Assembly: GCF_947496775.1 (NCBI RefSeq)
Contig: NZ_CANMDU010000001.1
Coordinates: 868,001 to 932,000 of the forward strand
Origin: an uncultured Maribacter sp.
GTDB taxonomy: Bacteria; Bacteroidota; Bacteroidia; Flavobacteriales; Flavobacteriaceae
Direction: 5' to 3'
DNA: 64,000 nt
Both the position numbers and the translations under genes were made by a program. A model generated the notes under the pieces. It worked only from the letters and a program-made list of their open reading frames with translations, was not told the DNA's origin and made no database searches. This document shows positions 33,691 through 42,463 of the stretch, piece after piece; positions within the stretch are counted from its first letter, which is position 1, and every line of letters starts with the position of its first letter.

Positions 33691-34059
33691 TTAATCTACA
33701 ATTTTAAAAGTTGCACTCAATTTCAATGCTAAAGTATCTTCAAAAGAAGTAGTGTTTTTTACTTTAACGATACCTTCTTCATGCTTAAGAACTAAAGTAA
33801 GTTGTAGAGTATCATTCTTTTCTGGGTTAATAATTGCCATGAATTTAATATTAGAAGACACCGATAAGAATAACTGTTTTTCAGTAGCTTTCTCTGTTAG
33901 TTCCTTTATTATCTGAATCATACAAACTCCAGGCATTACAGGGTTATTCGGAAAATGACCTTTAAAAACATCATGTTCTTTATATATTTTTATTGTCGCA
34001 TTGATAGTGTTATCGTCTGTAACAAAATCTTCAATAGTATATAATCCTTCTATCAGCAT
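33691..34059 (-). CDS. Hotdog-fold 3-hydroxyacyl-ACP dehydratase-like protein
   Basis: 122 residues. FKGHFPNNPVMPGVCMIQII is the FabA/FabZ signature (active-site His in GHFP, then PGV). It likely dehydrates 3-hydroxyacyl-ACP during polyene extension. The Glu of FabZ that pairs with the His is replaced by Met/Ile-rich sequence (PGVCMIQII), so activity may be reduced or altered. One of three FabZ-like hotdog proteins in the cluster. Confidence 0.82.
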   Translation of the reverse strand: MLIEGLYTIEDFVTDDNTINATIKIYKEHDVFKGHFPNNPVMPGVCMIQIIKELTEKATEKQLFLSVSSNIKFMAIINPEKNDTLQLTLVLKHEEGIVKVKNTTSFEDTLALKLSATFKIVD

Positions 34060-34061
34060 AT

Positions 34062-34649
34062 TTAAATCTTGAATTTATAAGCAATTCCTACTTGAAAAAC
34101 GTTATTTAAGCTTGGGTTATCTTCCTGGTAATCATCAAAAAAATCATCAAAAAGGTCAATATTTATTAGCCCTTGCTTATAACGTGCTTCTACAATTAAC
34201 CCAAAAGGAAACTCATATCCTACTCCAAAAAACAAAGATAAATCTATCGGAGTAACGTCAGAATCATTAGTATCATTAACCAAATTAATAAAATTATTAT
34301 CAAAATCTATATCTACACTAGGCCCTACAATAAAGTGCAACCCTTGCTTAGGTATTACAAAAAACTTACTCACTGCGGCTATAGATATATAATTTACATT
34401 TAGATCATCTCCGTTAAAAGTAGATTTTCCTCCTTGATTAGAAAAAGCAATTTCTGGTTGTAATGCATAAAAATCTGTAAACCGAATATCGGCAAAAACA
34501 GCTCCATTAAGACCTAATTTATCTTCTAAATTTGTGTTAGATATATTAGAACTATTTATTCCTAAACGGATACCAGGGCTTACCTTTGATTGCGAGAAAC
34601 CTATAACGGAAAAAGCAAAAAACAAGATTATTAAAATTCCTTTTTTCAT
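34062..34649 (-). CDS. Outer-membrane beta-barrel protein (PorT-like)
   Basis: 195 residues: signal peptide (1-19, ending FSQ), then alternating amphipathic strands (PGIRLGINSSNISNTNL, LQPEIAFSNQGGKST, FFGVGYEFPFGLIVEARY) and a terminal strand VFQVGIAYKFKI, as in the eight-stranded barrels of Bacteroidota. It may be the outer-membrane component for pigment delivery or only a structural protein. Confidence 0.8.
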   Translation of the reverse strand: MKKGILIILFFAFSVIGFSQSKVSPGIRLGINSSNISNTNLEDKLGLNGAVFADIRFTDFYALQPEIAFSNQGGKSTFNGDDLNVNYISIAAVSKFFVIPKQGLHFIVGPSVDIDFDNNFINLVNDTNDSDVTPIDLSLFFGVGYEFPFGLIVEARYKQGLINIDLFDDFFDDYQEDNPSLNNVFQVGIAYKFKI

Positions 34650-34650
34650 A

Positions 34651-35259
34651 TTAAATTCCTTTTAACTTAATGTTCAATTTAATGTTTTTGTGTTCTATTA
34701 AAATTCCTTGTGCAATATTATTCTTTATTTCCGAAAAATGATACACTACCTTTTCTTTTCCTTTGTTTTCTCTTACAATTTTGACTAGTTCTTTATTTTC
34801 ATAAAAATAGAAATACGCCTTATTAGCCATCTTGGTTTCTTTTACTTCTAGATTTTTCTTTGTGTAGTCTTTTATACTTACATTATACTCTTTTAACAAT
34901 GCCGAAAAATCAGTTTGCAGCATATTTAGAATAATTTTCTTGTTCATATCCTGCAAAACATAGTTTACTTTAAAGTCGTTTTCATAAAAAGAAAAATCGA
35001 AAATCTTATTCCCCATTTCTGTAGTAAACACTAATCTATGCTCTTTACTTCCGATTTTTTTGACAATAATAATTCCAGAAAATTTTCTTTTATAAAACTT
35101 TAAATCTGCCTTATACACATAATCTTTAGTGGTATTAGAAAAATAGGGATTATAAACCTGTTGTTTAAGGTTTTCTTCTTCTACAAGACCAATTATATCT
35201 GGGTAACTTGCACAGGAAGCGAAGAGCAAAACACAAATACTAGTGAGCAAATACCGCAT
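34651..35259 (-). CDS. Lipoprotein, LolB-like by context
   Basis: 202 residues with a type II signal peptide (lipobox LLFASC, Cys at 16). The rest is beta-rich (DYVYKADLKFYKRKFSGIIIVKKIG), consistent with a LolA/LolB half-barrel but without a decisive motif. It overlaps the LolA-like gene by 20 bp, which supports a LolA-LolB-type relay. Likely anchored in a membrane facing the periplasm. Confidence 0.7.
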   Translation of the reverse strand: MRYLLTSICVLLFASCASYPDIIGLVEEENLKQQVYNPYFSNTTKDYVYKADLKFYKRKFSGIIIVKKIGSKEHRLVFTTEMGNKIFDFSFYENDFKVNYVLQDMNKKIILNMLQTDFSALLKEYNVSIKDYTKKNLEVKETKMANKAYFYFYENKELVKIVRENKGKEKVVYHFSEIKNNIAQGILIEHKNIKLNIKLKGI

Positions 35260-35860
35260 CTGGAATTGCTTTGTTTAACTCTCGATTAGAAAAAACTATT
35301 TGCGTATAATCGTTCGACGGTTCTATCATTTTTACTTCCATAACGTCCCCCATACTATTAAAAGTAATATGAAATGCTTTTATAAATTCGGACAGTTTTG
35401 GGTCCTTTGGCGCAAAATGCACCTCATTATCTTTTCCCTTTTTAAAATAGGTTATAGCAAAATGCTCTGTGGTGAACATATCTCCTTTAATACTAGACGC
35501 AATAAGGGTATTTAATTCTTTAAATAATTTATTAGAGCCAATATCCACATTACTCTTATCTCCTTCATTATTAATATACAATGTTTCTCCTTTAAATAAA
35601 ACAGAATAAGCAAAAGGCTTTACATATTCCCACTTTACCGTATTTGGTGATTTAAAAGCTAGTTTTCCTTTAGATTCTATATCATTAGACAAAAAATCTA
35701 AATGTTTGTATTGTGTAAAATCACTAGAGATAGACTGTGTTTCATCTGCCCTGGCTTTAACTTTATTTTTTAATATTTCTGCTTCCTGGGCGCTCATTTT
35801 TGTTTGAGCATTTATCCCTCCAAAGGCAATAAAAAAAAGAAGACATACTATCTTATTCAT
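35240..35860 (-). CDS. LolA-like periplasmic lipid carrier
   Basis: 206 residues: signal peptide (ending INAQ), then a LolA-type fold (SSDFTQYKHLDFLSNDIESK, GKLAFKSPNTVKWEYVKPFA). Proteins of this type inside aryl polyene and flexirubin clusters are thought to carry the lipid-like pigment or its precursor to the outer membrane. Overlaps the deacetylase gene by 8 bp and the lipoprotein gene by 20 bp. Confidence 0.87.
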   Translation of the reverse strand: MNKIVCLLFFIAFGGINAQTKMSAQEAEILKNKVKARADETQSISSDFTQYKHLDFLSNDIESKGKLAFKSPNTVKWEYVKPFAYSVLFKGETLYINNEGDKSNVDIGSNKLFKELNTLIASSIKGDMFTTEHFAITYFKKGKDNEVHFAPKDPKLSEFIKAFHITFNSMGDVMEVKMIEPSNDYTQIVFSNRELNKAIPDAVFAH

Positions 35861-36629
35861 AGGCCGAAATATCTAACAATTCATTTACTGTAACGGATTG
35901 CATTTCTTGTTGCCGTAAAAATAACAATAACTGTTCCAAAACTGCCATGGTTTTTACACTAGTATCATGTAAAAGTATAATATCGCCTTTTTTAAGATTT
36001 TTTACAGTTCTATTCAGTATCCTTTTAGGAGACCTCTTTGTTGTGTCTAAAGAACGAACGCTCCATCCTATTGATATAAAGCCTGTTCTTTGTAACACTC
36101 TCTTAATTCGTGGATTGGTAACTCCAAAAGCTGGTCTATATAAACGTAAATCTAAACCAAAACTTTTTTTCACAATCGTATTAGTCCTCTCTAATTCTTG
36201 CTTTACATTCTCTGTACTTAAAAAGCCAAAGTTGCGCGTGTGCGAATAGGTATGATTGCCTATAGTATGCCCCCCTTTTAATATTTGAGAAACAATAGAC
36301 GGATACTTTTCTATTTCTTTCCCAATACAAAAAAAAGTTGCTTTAGCATTATATTTTTCTAAAAGGTCTAGCGCCTTTGGTGTAAATTCTGGATGCGGGC
36401 CATCATCAAAAGTAATCGCAATTTTATTTTCTGTACTATTTTGATTTTTATGATAGGATTTAAAATGGTAATTCCATTGAATAAAAAAAGAACCAAAAAC
36501 CGTTAAAGCAAACCACATAAAACCAAAGACGGCAAATAAAAAAACAGGAATCGAAAGCCAATAATTTGCCAAAAACAAAAGACAAAAAAGTGTGATAAAA
36601 ATTCTATTTACAACCCCAAATTTTAGCAT
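35853..36629 (-). CDS. Polysaccharide deacetylase (NodB-type)
   Basis: 258 residues. An N-terminal membrane region (about 8-50) is followed by a NodB domain with ITFDDGPHPEFT (catalytic Asp and metal Asp), HTIGNHTYSHT (metal His pair), LYRPAFG and ILLHDTS. All catalytic motifs are intact. It is a membrane-anchored carbohydrate-esterase-4 enzyme. Its substrate in a pigment operon is unclear: an envelope glycan or an N-acyl/O-acyl intermediate. Confidence 0.9.
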   Translation of the reverse strand: MLKFGVVNRIFITLFCLLFLANYWLSIPVFLFAVFGFMWFALTVFGSFFIQWNYHFKSYHKNQNSTENKIAITFDDGPHPEFTPKALDLLEKYNAKATFFCIGKEIEKYPSIVSQILKGGHTIGNHTYSHTRNFGFLSTENVKQELERTNTIVKKSFGLDLRLYRPAFGVTNPRIKRVLQRTGFISIGWSVRSLDTTKRSPKRILNRTVKNLKKGDIILLHDTSVKTMAVLEQLLLFLRQQEMQSVTVNELLDISAYE

Positions 36630-37687
36630 TGTTTAAGTATAGTGAAGCTGTGGTTTTCTCCTCTATACTGATTATATAATAAAACGGTTTTAATAGAATT
36701 AATCTGTTTTTGGTTAAGCCTAGTCTCTGCCGGAACAGTCTGCGTTTTAAGAATTTTTGCTCCTAACCAAAACCCAAAGGAAGAAACTGTATTATGCTCT
36801 CCACTTAAATGTTTGTAATACACTTGTTGTTTTTCAGAAAAAGCACCTTCCACAAGTAGATTATAATATTGGTCATAATCTACATCTCCATTATTTCCTA
36901 AAACAATAAGATCTATTGTAGATACATTTAACCCATGCTCCATTAAAAATGAATTTAAGGTAGTTTGCAAGTTTTCTTTAGACAGGGTATTAAAAGTTTG
37001 TACGGCCACAACTTCTGCATAAGTAGATTCTTGTTTTTCTGAGGATAATACAAAAAAACTTGCCCCTTCACTACATACAGCACCGGAAGTGTTAGATTTT
37101 AAAACGGAAAACGTTTCTGTGTTTTCTTCCTTAATATGACCCACTAACCCATGAACCTTTGTAGTATGCGCGCCAATTTCATCGACACCACCAATAAGAA
37201 TGTTCTTTTCCTCTTCATTAATTAGTTGCAATTGAGCATCTAACAAAGCAGATTCAAAGGAAACACTAGAATGTACATAAGTAAAATTATATCCTTTACA
37301 TTGGATTCCTAGTGCAATTTGCCCCCCAACGGTATTATGAGTAGACTGTATAAAAGATGTTGGCGTTAAAAATTGTTCGTTATCATCTATTAACTTACTT
37401 AAAAACTTTTCAGAATCTACAACGCAACCCATTCCTGTTCCTGTAATAATTGCATCTACAGATTCTAACTCCGCTTCTTGCATCGCAAGATTAGAAGCTA
37501 CTACTCCCATTTTTACACCTTTTGCCATTCTACGAGCAGCGGAACCAGGTATAAAATCTTTGTAAACAGGGTTTACTGCTGGAATAACCGTATCATTATA
37601 GGTCGTTACTTCTTCTAAAAACTCTGAATTATCAAAAGTCTTCTGAGAGGAAATAGTTCCACTTCCATTTATATAGACTTTTTTCAT
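36623..37687 (-). CDS. Ketosynthase-like subunit without active Cys (chain-length-factor type)
   Basis: 354 residues with the overall ketosynthase fold (RRMAKGVKMGVVASNLAM, THNTVGGQIALGIQC). Where active enzymes have TACSS it reads YVHSSVSFESA, so the nucleophile is Ser/His-Ser rather than Cys, and the HGT and GHT His motifs are also lost (GNNGDVDYD; SGEHNTVSSFG). It therefore looks like a non-catalytic partner of the preceding ketosynthase, with which its gene overlaps by an ATGA, as in type II PKS KS/CLF pairs. ATG at 37687 chosen over a TTG-start extension. Confidence 0.82.
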   Translation of the reverse strand: MKKVYINGSGTISSQKTFDNSEFLEEVTTYNDTVIPAVNPVYKDFIPGSAARRMAKGVKMGVVASNLAMQEAELESVDAIITGTGMGCVVDSEKFLSKLIDDNEQFLTPTSFIQSTHNTVGGQIALGIQCKGYNFTYVHSSVSFESALLDAQLQLINEEEKNILIGGVDEIGAHTTKVHGLVGHIKEENTETFSVLKSNTSGAVCSEGASFFVLSSEKQESTYAEVVAVQTFNTLSKENLQTTLNSFLMEHGLNVSTIDLIVLGNNGDVDYDQYYNLLVEGAFSEKQQVYYKHLSGEHNTVSSFGFWLGAKILKTQTVPAETRLNQKQINSIKTVLLYNQYRGENHSFTILKQC

Positions 37688-38883
37688 CCTTTGGAAAATA
37701 TTACTGTAGAACAATTACCACCGAACCCAAGAGAGTTAGACAATATTGTGTTTAATTCTTTTTTCTTTAACTCTGTTTGAGGAATTATAGCAAACTCCTT
37801 CATAGGAGTTTTAAAATTTAGGTTTGGGAATATTATATTTCTCTGTAAGGCTAAAATGGAATATACCGCCTCAATGCCACCTGCCGCAGCTAAGGTATGT
37901 CCTGTATATGGCTTTGTAGAACTAAAATCTGGCACATTCTCTTTAAAAACGCGAAGTATCGCCCTTCCTTCAGACAAATCATTATTTCCGGTTGCCGTTC
38001 CATGAGCATTTATATAATCTATATCTTCTGCCTGTAAATTTGCAACCTTTAATGCTTTTTCCATTGCTAATGTTGCTCCATCTCCATTTTCCGAAGATGC
38101 AGTTTGGTGATATGCATCATTTGCATTTCCATATCCCTTAACATAAGCCAATACCTTTTTATTTTCTTTAGCTACTAATGCATCAGATTCTAAAACCAAA
38201 AAAGCTGCTGCTTCTCCCAAGTTTAGTCCTTTTCTATTTTCATCAAAAGGAGTATTGTATGTATCTGATAGTATCATTAAGGTTTTAAAACCATTAATGG
38301 TAAATTTAGATAGACAATCTGCTCCACCTACCACTACGCGATCTAGTTTTCCTGCCTTTATTAGTCTAGCGCCATACATAATAGCATTTGCAGCGGAAGA
38401 ACAAGCTGTACTAATAGTAGTTACCAAACTCTCTTTTATACCCAATTCTTCCGCTATTTTCTGAGTAGAATCGCCGGCATGATGTCCTTCTATATATTTC
38501 CTATTAGTGTTACTTTCAATATAATCATAATAGAACTTTTCCGTCATATCCATTCCACCTACACTAGTAGCTGAAATTAAGCCCGTTTTATATTCCGAAA
38601 TATCTAGAATACCTGCTTCTTTAACAGCTTCTTTAGCTGCTACTAATCCTAAAAGGGCGGTCCTAGAATAGTTATTATCGGATGATAATCCCAATAATTT
38701 TTCTAACTCCTTGTTGGTAAAACTAATCTCACCAACCATAATATCATCTTTATGAATCGTATCTATTTTGGAGATTCTAGAGATCCCTTTGTTGCTAGAA
38801 ATTAAAGAATTATAATTTTCTTCTACATTGTTTCCAATCGCAGAAATAATTCCCATTCCAGTTATTGCAACTCCTTTACCCAT
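37684..38883 (-). CDS. Beta-ketoacyl-ACP synthase (KAS II type)
   Basis: 399 residues. Active-site C161 in ISTACSSAAN; His residues in NAHGTATGNND and YTGHTLAAAGG; C-terminal NSLGFGGNCSTVIF. It elongates acyl-ACP chains and, paired with the CLF-like protein encoded next, is the likely polyene-chain synthase. The gene is preceded 20 bp upstream by an ACP gene. Confidence 0.93.
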   Translation of the reverse strand: MGKGVAITGMGIISAIGNNVEENYNSLISSNKGISRISKIDTIHKDDIMVGEISFTNKELEKLLGLSSDNNYSRTALLGLVAAKEAVKEAGILDISEYKTGLISATSVGGMDMTEKFYYDYIESNTNRKYIEGHHAGDSTQKIAEELGIKESLVTTISTACSSAANAIMYGARLIKAGKLDRVVVGGADCLSKFTINGFKTLMILSDTYNTPFDENRKGLNLGEAAAFLVLESDALVAKENKKVLAYVKGYGNANDAYHQTASSENGDGATLAMEKALKVANLQAEDIDYINAHGTATGNNDLSEGRAILRVFKENVPDFSSTKPYTGHTLAAAGGIEAVYSILALQRNIIFPNLNFKTPMKEFAIIPQTELKKKELNTILSNSLGFGGNCSTVIFSKG

Positions 38884-38903
38884 AGATTATAAAAACAAAA
38901 AAA

Positions 38904-39161
38904 TTATTTAGGACTGTTTTCTGAAATATATGTAGCCATAGTATCTATAGATTCAAAAATCTTTTTCCCCTCTTTAGGGTCAGATAATTTAATACCATAA
39001 TCCTTGTCTAACATTACTATAAGCTCGAGAGCATCAATAGAATCTAAACCTAAACCTTCTCCAAACAAAGGATCATTATCTGCAATTTCATCTACTGATA
39101 CATCTTCCAAGTTTAGTTGCTCAATAATTTTATTTTTTAACTCTTCTTTTAATGCTTCCAT
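38904..39161 (-). CDS. Acyl carrier protein
   Basis: 85 residues, acidic, four helices, with S41 in GLGLDSIDALEL as the phosphopantetheine site. Encoded between two ketosynthase-type genes, it probably carries the growing polyene. The cluster encodes a second, different ACP at 49714. Confidence 0.93.
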   Translation of the reverse strand: MEALKEELKNKIIEQLNLEDVSVDEIADNDPLFGEGLGLDSIDALELIVMLDKDYGIKLSDPKEGKKIFESIDTMATYISENSPK

Positions 39162-39169
39162 AATAATGT

Positions 39170-39787
39170 TTAAAATATACTTTTTACTTCTTTAATTGTA
39201 TGAGGAGCTAATCCTTGCTCTTTGCTTATGAGATATAGAAAAGCAGTATAATCTTCTTTGTCTATATTTACCCATCCACATAATACTTTCTCTGCTTTAT
39301 TTTCCTGTATTAATCCAGTGCTATATGCGTGCAAATATTCTGGATTAAAGTTTTCAAAGATAAAGAAACTATTTTCAGAATACAGTTTATGCTTAATACT
39401 AATTTCACCTAAGCATATATTAGGTAAGGTATAAACAAACACAGCAGGGCTTGGATAAAAGTTATCGTCATCTTCTATAGACTTCTGGTATTTTCTGTCT
39501 GTATCTAAACTAGATGCATTGTTAGAAAAAACAAGGGCAATGTCTTCCTCTTTTTCCTGATCTACATTTTCATGTTTCAACAAAACATCTGCCCCCAAAA
39601 ATGCTAACTTACTTAAATTATCCATTTTAAAAAATTTGGAATAATTTGTGTCTAAACTCTTATAGGCTGATTTTATAAAACCTGAGAAAGAAGCTTCTTT
39701 TTCTCCTTTATAAACCTCTGTTCCGTTTAATAAAACAGAATTGTTTTTTATATGGCAATAACTATTTATGAAAGTTTCAGATTTCAA
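39170..39787 (-). CDS. Truncated ketosynthase-like protein
   Basis: 205 residues resembling the N-terminal half of the CLF-like protein: FYPSPAVFVYTLPNICLGEI aligns with LTPTSFIQSTHNTVGGQIAL of that protein. No active Cys-His-His set is present. Proteins of this size are conserved in flexirubin and aryl polyene clusters and are annotated as ketosynthase-like; their role is not known to me, perhaps complex assembly. The start is TTG; no ATG lies near the N-terminus. Confidence 0.7.
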   Translation of the reverse strand: MKSETFINSYCHIKNNSVLLNGTEVYKGEKEASFSGFIKSAYKSLDTNYSKFFKMDNLSKLAFLGADVLLKHENVDQEKEEDIALVFSNNASSLDTDRKYQKSIEDDDNFYPSPAVFVYTLPNICLGEISIKHKLYSENSFFIFENFNPEYLHAYSTGLIQENKAEKVLCGWVNIDKEDYTAFLYLISKEQGLAPHTIKEVKSIF

Positions 39788-39792
39788 TTATA

Positions 39793-40854
39793 TTACTTTT
39801 TTTTACAAACTAGTATAGTGTGGTATTCCCCTATAGCAATGTCTTCTTTGATGTATAGACCTGCCTTTTCTGCCAATCTTATTAAAACTTCCGCTTTGTA
39901 CATTTTACTATTACCATTTGCTAAAACAGTAAAATATAACGAAGTTGCTTCTAAAATAAATTTAGCATTATCAAATCTTTGCCTATCTGTAAATGTTTCC
40001 ATAATGAGCAATTCCGTATTCTCATCCATTCCTTCAACACAAGCGGATAATATTTTAACAATTTCATCCTCAGAAAAACAATCTAAAAATTGACTCATCC
40101 ATATAGCATCTGCCTCTTTTCCTATTTCAGGATTATCAGAAAGCCAATCTATCTCTTGACCAGAGATTCTATGATCTAAATTATTCTTTTTTGCATTGCT
40201 TAACGCAACATTAAGTTGCCCCGGCAAATCATATATTTTTACATTAACATCTTCATTAAAGTTACAGCAAAGCAACGCACATTTCCCTGTATTTCCTCCA
40301 ATATCGTAGATTTGCTTTGGGTTATTTCTAAAAAGAACTTTCAAAGCTTCTTCAAAAGCACCATCGGAATAATGATGATCAAAATCGAACCATGATTTTT
40401 TTATTTCTTCAGGAAGTTGAGATAACCCTTCGTAAATAGTATCCCATTTCCCTAATTCTTTCAATCCGGAAGGTTTTCCAGTTTTTATAGAATCATTTAA
40501 ATGATATAACCCTTTAAAACAAACATCATTAGTGAAATTCATATTCACCTTTGCTGTCTCATTAAATGCCAAGAAATAGCCGATTTTAGTTAACTCATAT
40601 TTTTTCTCTTCATTTACATAAACAATATCCGAGCTTTCCGCCATTTCTAACAAAACACCTAAACCGTATTCACTAACCTCTAAGTCCTTCGATATTTCTT
40701 TAATAGTAGTGCCTCCTACTTTATTTTTGTTAAAAATGTAATCTAGAACTCCCAATTTTTGAAGAGATACAGATGTCTGAAATACAAATGGTGCCATAGC
40801 AATTTTCTGGGCTTCTTCTAATGCATCTATTGCTTTTATGTGTTTTTGTGGCAT
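39793..40854 (-). CDS. SAM-dependent methyltransferase with dimerisation domain
   Basis: 353 residues of the plant-type O-methyltransferase layout: N-terminal winged-helix dimerisation domain (about 10-105; LGVLDYIFNKNKVGGTTIKE), then a Rossmann domain with YDIGGNTGKCALLCC as the SAM loop (about 183-197) and MSQFLDCFSEDEIVKIL. It probably methylates the aryl ring or a hydroxyl of the pigment; flexirubins often carry a ring methyl. C- versus O-methylation cannot be told from sequence. Confidence 0.87.
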   Translation of the reverse strand: MPQKHIKAIDALEEAQKIAMAPFVFQTSVSLQKLGVLDYIFNKNKVGGTTIKEISKDLEVSEYGLGVLLEMAESSDIVYVNEEKKYELTKIGYFLAFNETAKVNMNFTNDVCFKGLYHLNDSIKTGKPSGLKELGKWDTIYEGLSQLPEEIKKSWFDFDHHYSDGAFEEALKVLFRNNPKQIYDIGGNTGKCALLCCNFNEDVNVKIYDLPGQLNVALSNAKKNNLDHRISGQEIDWLSDNPEIGKEADAIWMSQFLDCFSEDEIVKILSACVEGMDENTELLIMETFTDRQRFDNAKFILEATSLYFTVLANGNSKMYKAEVLIRLAEKAGLYIKEDIAIGEYHTILVCKKK

Positions 40855-40872
40855 TTATTTATTTTTGAATAA

Positions 40873-42021
40873 TTAGTGTTTTACTTTTTTAAATATTGCA
40901 GCTGTATTACAACCTCCAAAACCTGATGCTGTCTTTAAAAAGATAGTTACGTTTTTTTCTATGGATTCTTCAATGATATTTACCGGTTTACTAACTCCCA
41001 TTTCATCAAACCCCAAAGAGGTAAAAAGAGTATTTTGGTGCATAGAATGCATCCCAATAATAGTTTCTAATAGGCCAGATGCTCCTAAAGTATGTCCAAA
41101 ATAACCCTTAAGACTATTCAAAGGAATTTTATTCATGTTTAACCTATTAAAAGCAATGGCTTCCATTTCGTCATTAAAAATTGTAGCCGTTCCATGAGCA
41201 GAAATATAATCTACCTCAGCAGCAGTAATACTTGCCTCTTTTAGGGCAGAATTTACACTGCGCACTAAACCTTCGCCGGTTCTTGAAGGTCCTGAAATAT
41301 GATTGGCATCATTTGCTGTGCCATCTCCCATTATAATTACAGCTTCTTCTGCCAGATTTGTACTTTTTTTAGTTACCAGAACACTAGCTATAACTTCTCC
41401 TATATTAATTCCTGTTCGGTTTTTACTGAATGGCTTACATGGCTCGCTACTCAATGCCTGAAAAGAATTAAAACCTGAAACAATGAATTTTGTAACCAAA
41501 TCGCCGCTTACTATAAAAACATCATCAAACAAATCTTGTTTGATTAAACGCTTTGCTATAGAGGTTGCTAGAACTCCAGAAACACATGCATTGGACAAAA
41601 TCAAAGGTTCCTTTAAAAATCCGAAAAAGTCTTGAATAGATTTTCCTAGTTTAGACAAATACGCTTTCTCTTCATTATGTGGCGAACGAATATCTAAAGC
41701 ATCAATATTTCCTTTAGTAGTAGAAATAATTAACCCAGTCCGCTCTGTAATTACAAAATTGCTATCGGAAATAACTTTACTTAGAGAAAGCAACATCATT
41801 TTCTCTAAAGTGGTGTATTTTTCTCCAAGATTTAAGGCCTTAGATTCTTCAGATAAACTTTTCTTATTTACCAAAGACGAATAAAAGGGTTCTGGCATTA
41901 AACTTTTATCGTTAACCAATTCTAAGCCCGATATTCCATTTTTAATTTTTTCTACAGCATCTGTACTACTAAAACCGTAGGAAGAAATTATATTATTATG
42001 CGAGAGATAAATTTTAGTCAT
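40873..42021 (-). CDS. Beta-ketoacyl-ACP synthase
   Basis: 382 residues. C146 in ILSNACVSGV, His motifs in SAHGTATIFND and YFGHTLGASGL, C-terminal ASGFGGCNTAAIF. All catalytic residues are present but the sequence is diverged from KAS II (shorter N-terminal half). A third ketosynthase besides those at 37684 and 49960; may initiate chains from the aryl starter. Overlaps the thioesterase gene by 8 bp. Confidence 0.9.
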   Translation of the reverse strand: MTKIYLSHNNIISSYGFSSTDAVEKIKNGISGLELVNDKSLMPEPFYSSLVNKKSLSEESKALNLGEKYTTLEKMMLLSLSKVISDSNFVITERTGLIISTTKGNIDALDIRSPHNEEKAYLSKLGKSIQDFFGFLKEPLILSNACVSGVLATSIAKRLIKQDLFDDVFIVSGDLVTKFIVSGFNSFQALSSEPCKPFSKNRTGINIGEVIASVLVTKKSTNLAEEAVIIMGDGTANDANHISGPSRTGEGLVRSVNSALKEASITAAEVDYISAHGTATIFNDEMEAIAFNRLNMNKIPLNSLKGYFGHTLGASGLLETIIGMHSMHQNTLFTSLGFDEMGVSKPVNIIEESIEKNVTIFLKTASGFGGCNTAAIFKKVKH

Positions 42022-42463
42022 CTAACAAACCGACTTTTCTTTTCCATTCTTTAAAAAAGTCTGGAATTGTTAGTGATAACTCTCCTCCTAATTCCACAAA
42101 AACTTGAACGGTTTCTCCTGTGCAAGCCACCTCTCCTGATGGATTAAGAATCTCATATTTAAAAATCATTTTTGCTGCAGGAGAATCTACAAAGGTAGTT
42201 TTAACTGTAGCTACATCTCCATAACGCAATGGCAGTTTATGCTCGCTACTAGATTTTACTATTGGAGTAGAAAAATTAAAATCTTTCTGATCCAAATAGG
42301 AAATTCCATGATGCCTTCCAAAGGCTTCTCTACCATCTTCAAAATACTGAATATAATTACCGTGCCATACAATTCCTAGCGGGTCTGTTTCTACAAAACG
42401 TACTCGAATTTCGCTAGTAAAGTGAATTTCTTTAGAAGGTTTAGACGGCATTTTTTTTCTCAT
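42014..42463 (-). CDS. Acyl-CoA/ACP thioesterase, 4HBT hotdog type
   Basis: 149 residues. EIRVRFVETDPLGIVWHGNY is the 4-hydroxybenzoyl-CoA thioesterase signature with the catalytic Asp in TDPLG; YIQYFEDGREAFGR follows. It may release the polyene acid from its carrier or edit misloaded chains. The N-terminus overlaps the ABC permease gene by 23 bp; an alternative ATG lies at 42451. Confidence 0.88.
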   Translation of the reverse strand: MRKKMPSKPSKEIHFTSEIRVRFVETDPLGIVWHGNYIQYFEDGREAFGRHHGISYLDQKDFNFSTPIVKSSSEHKLPLRYGDVATVKTTFVDSPAAKMIFKYEILNPSGEVACTGETVQVFVELGGELSLTIPDFFKEWKRKVGLLDD

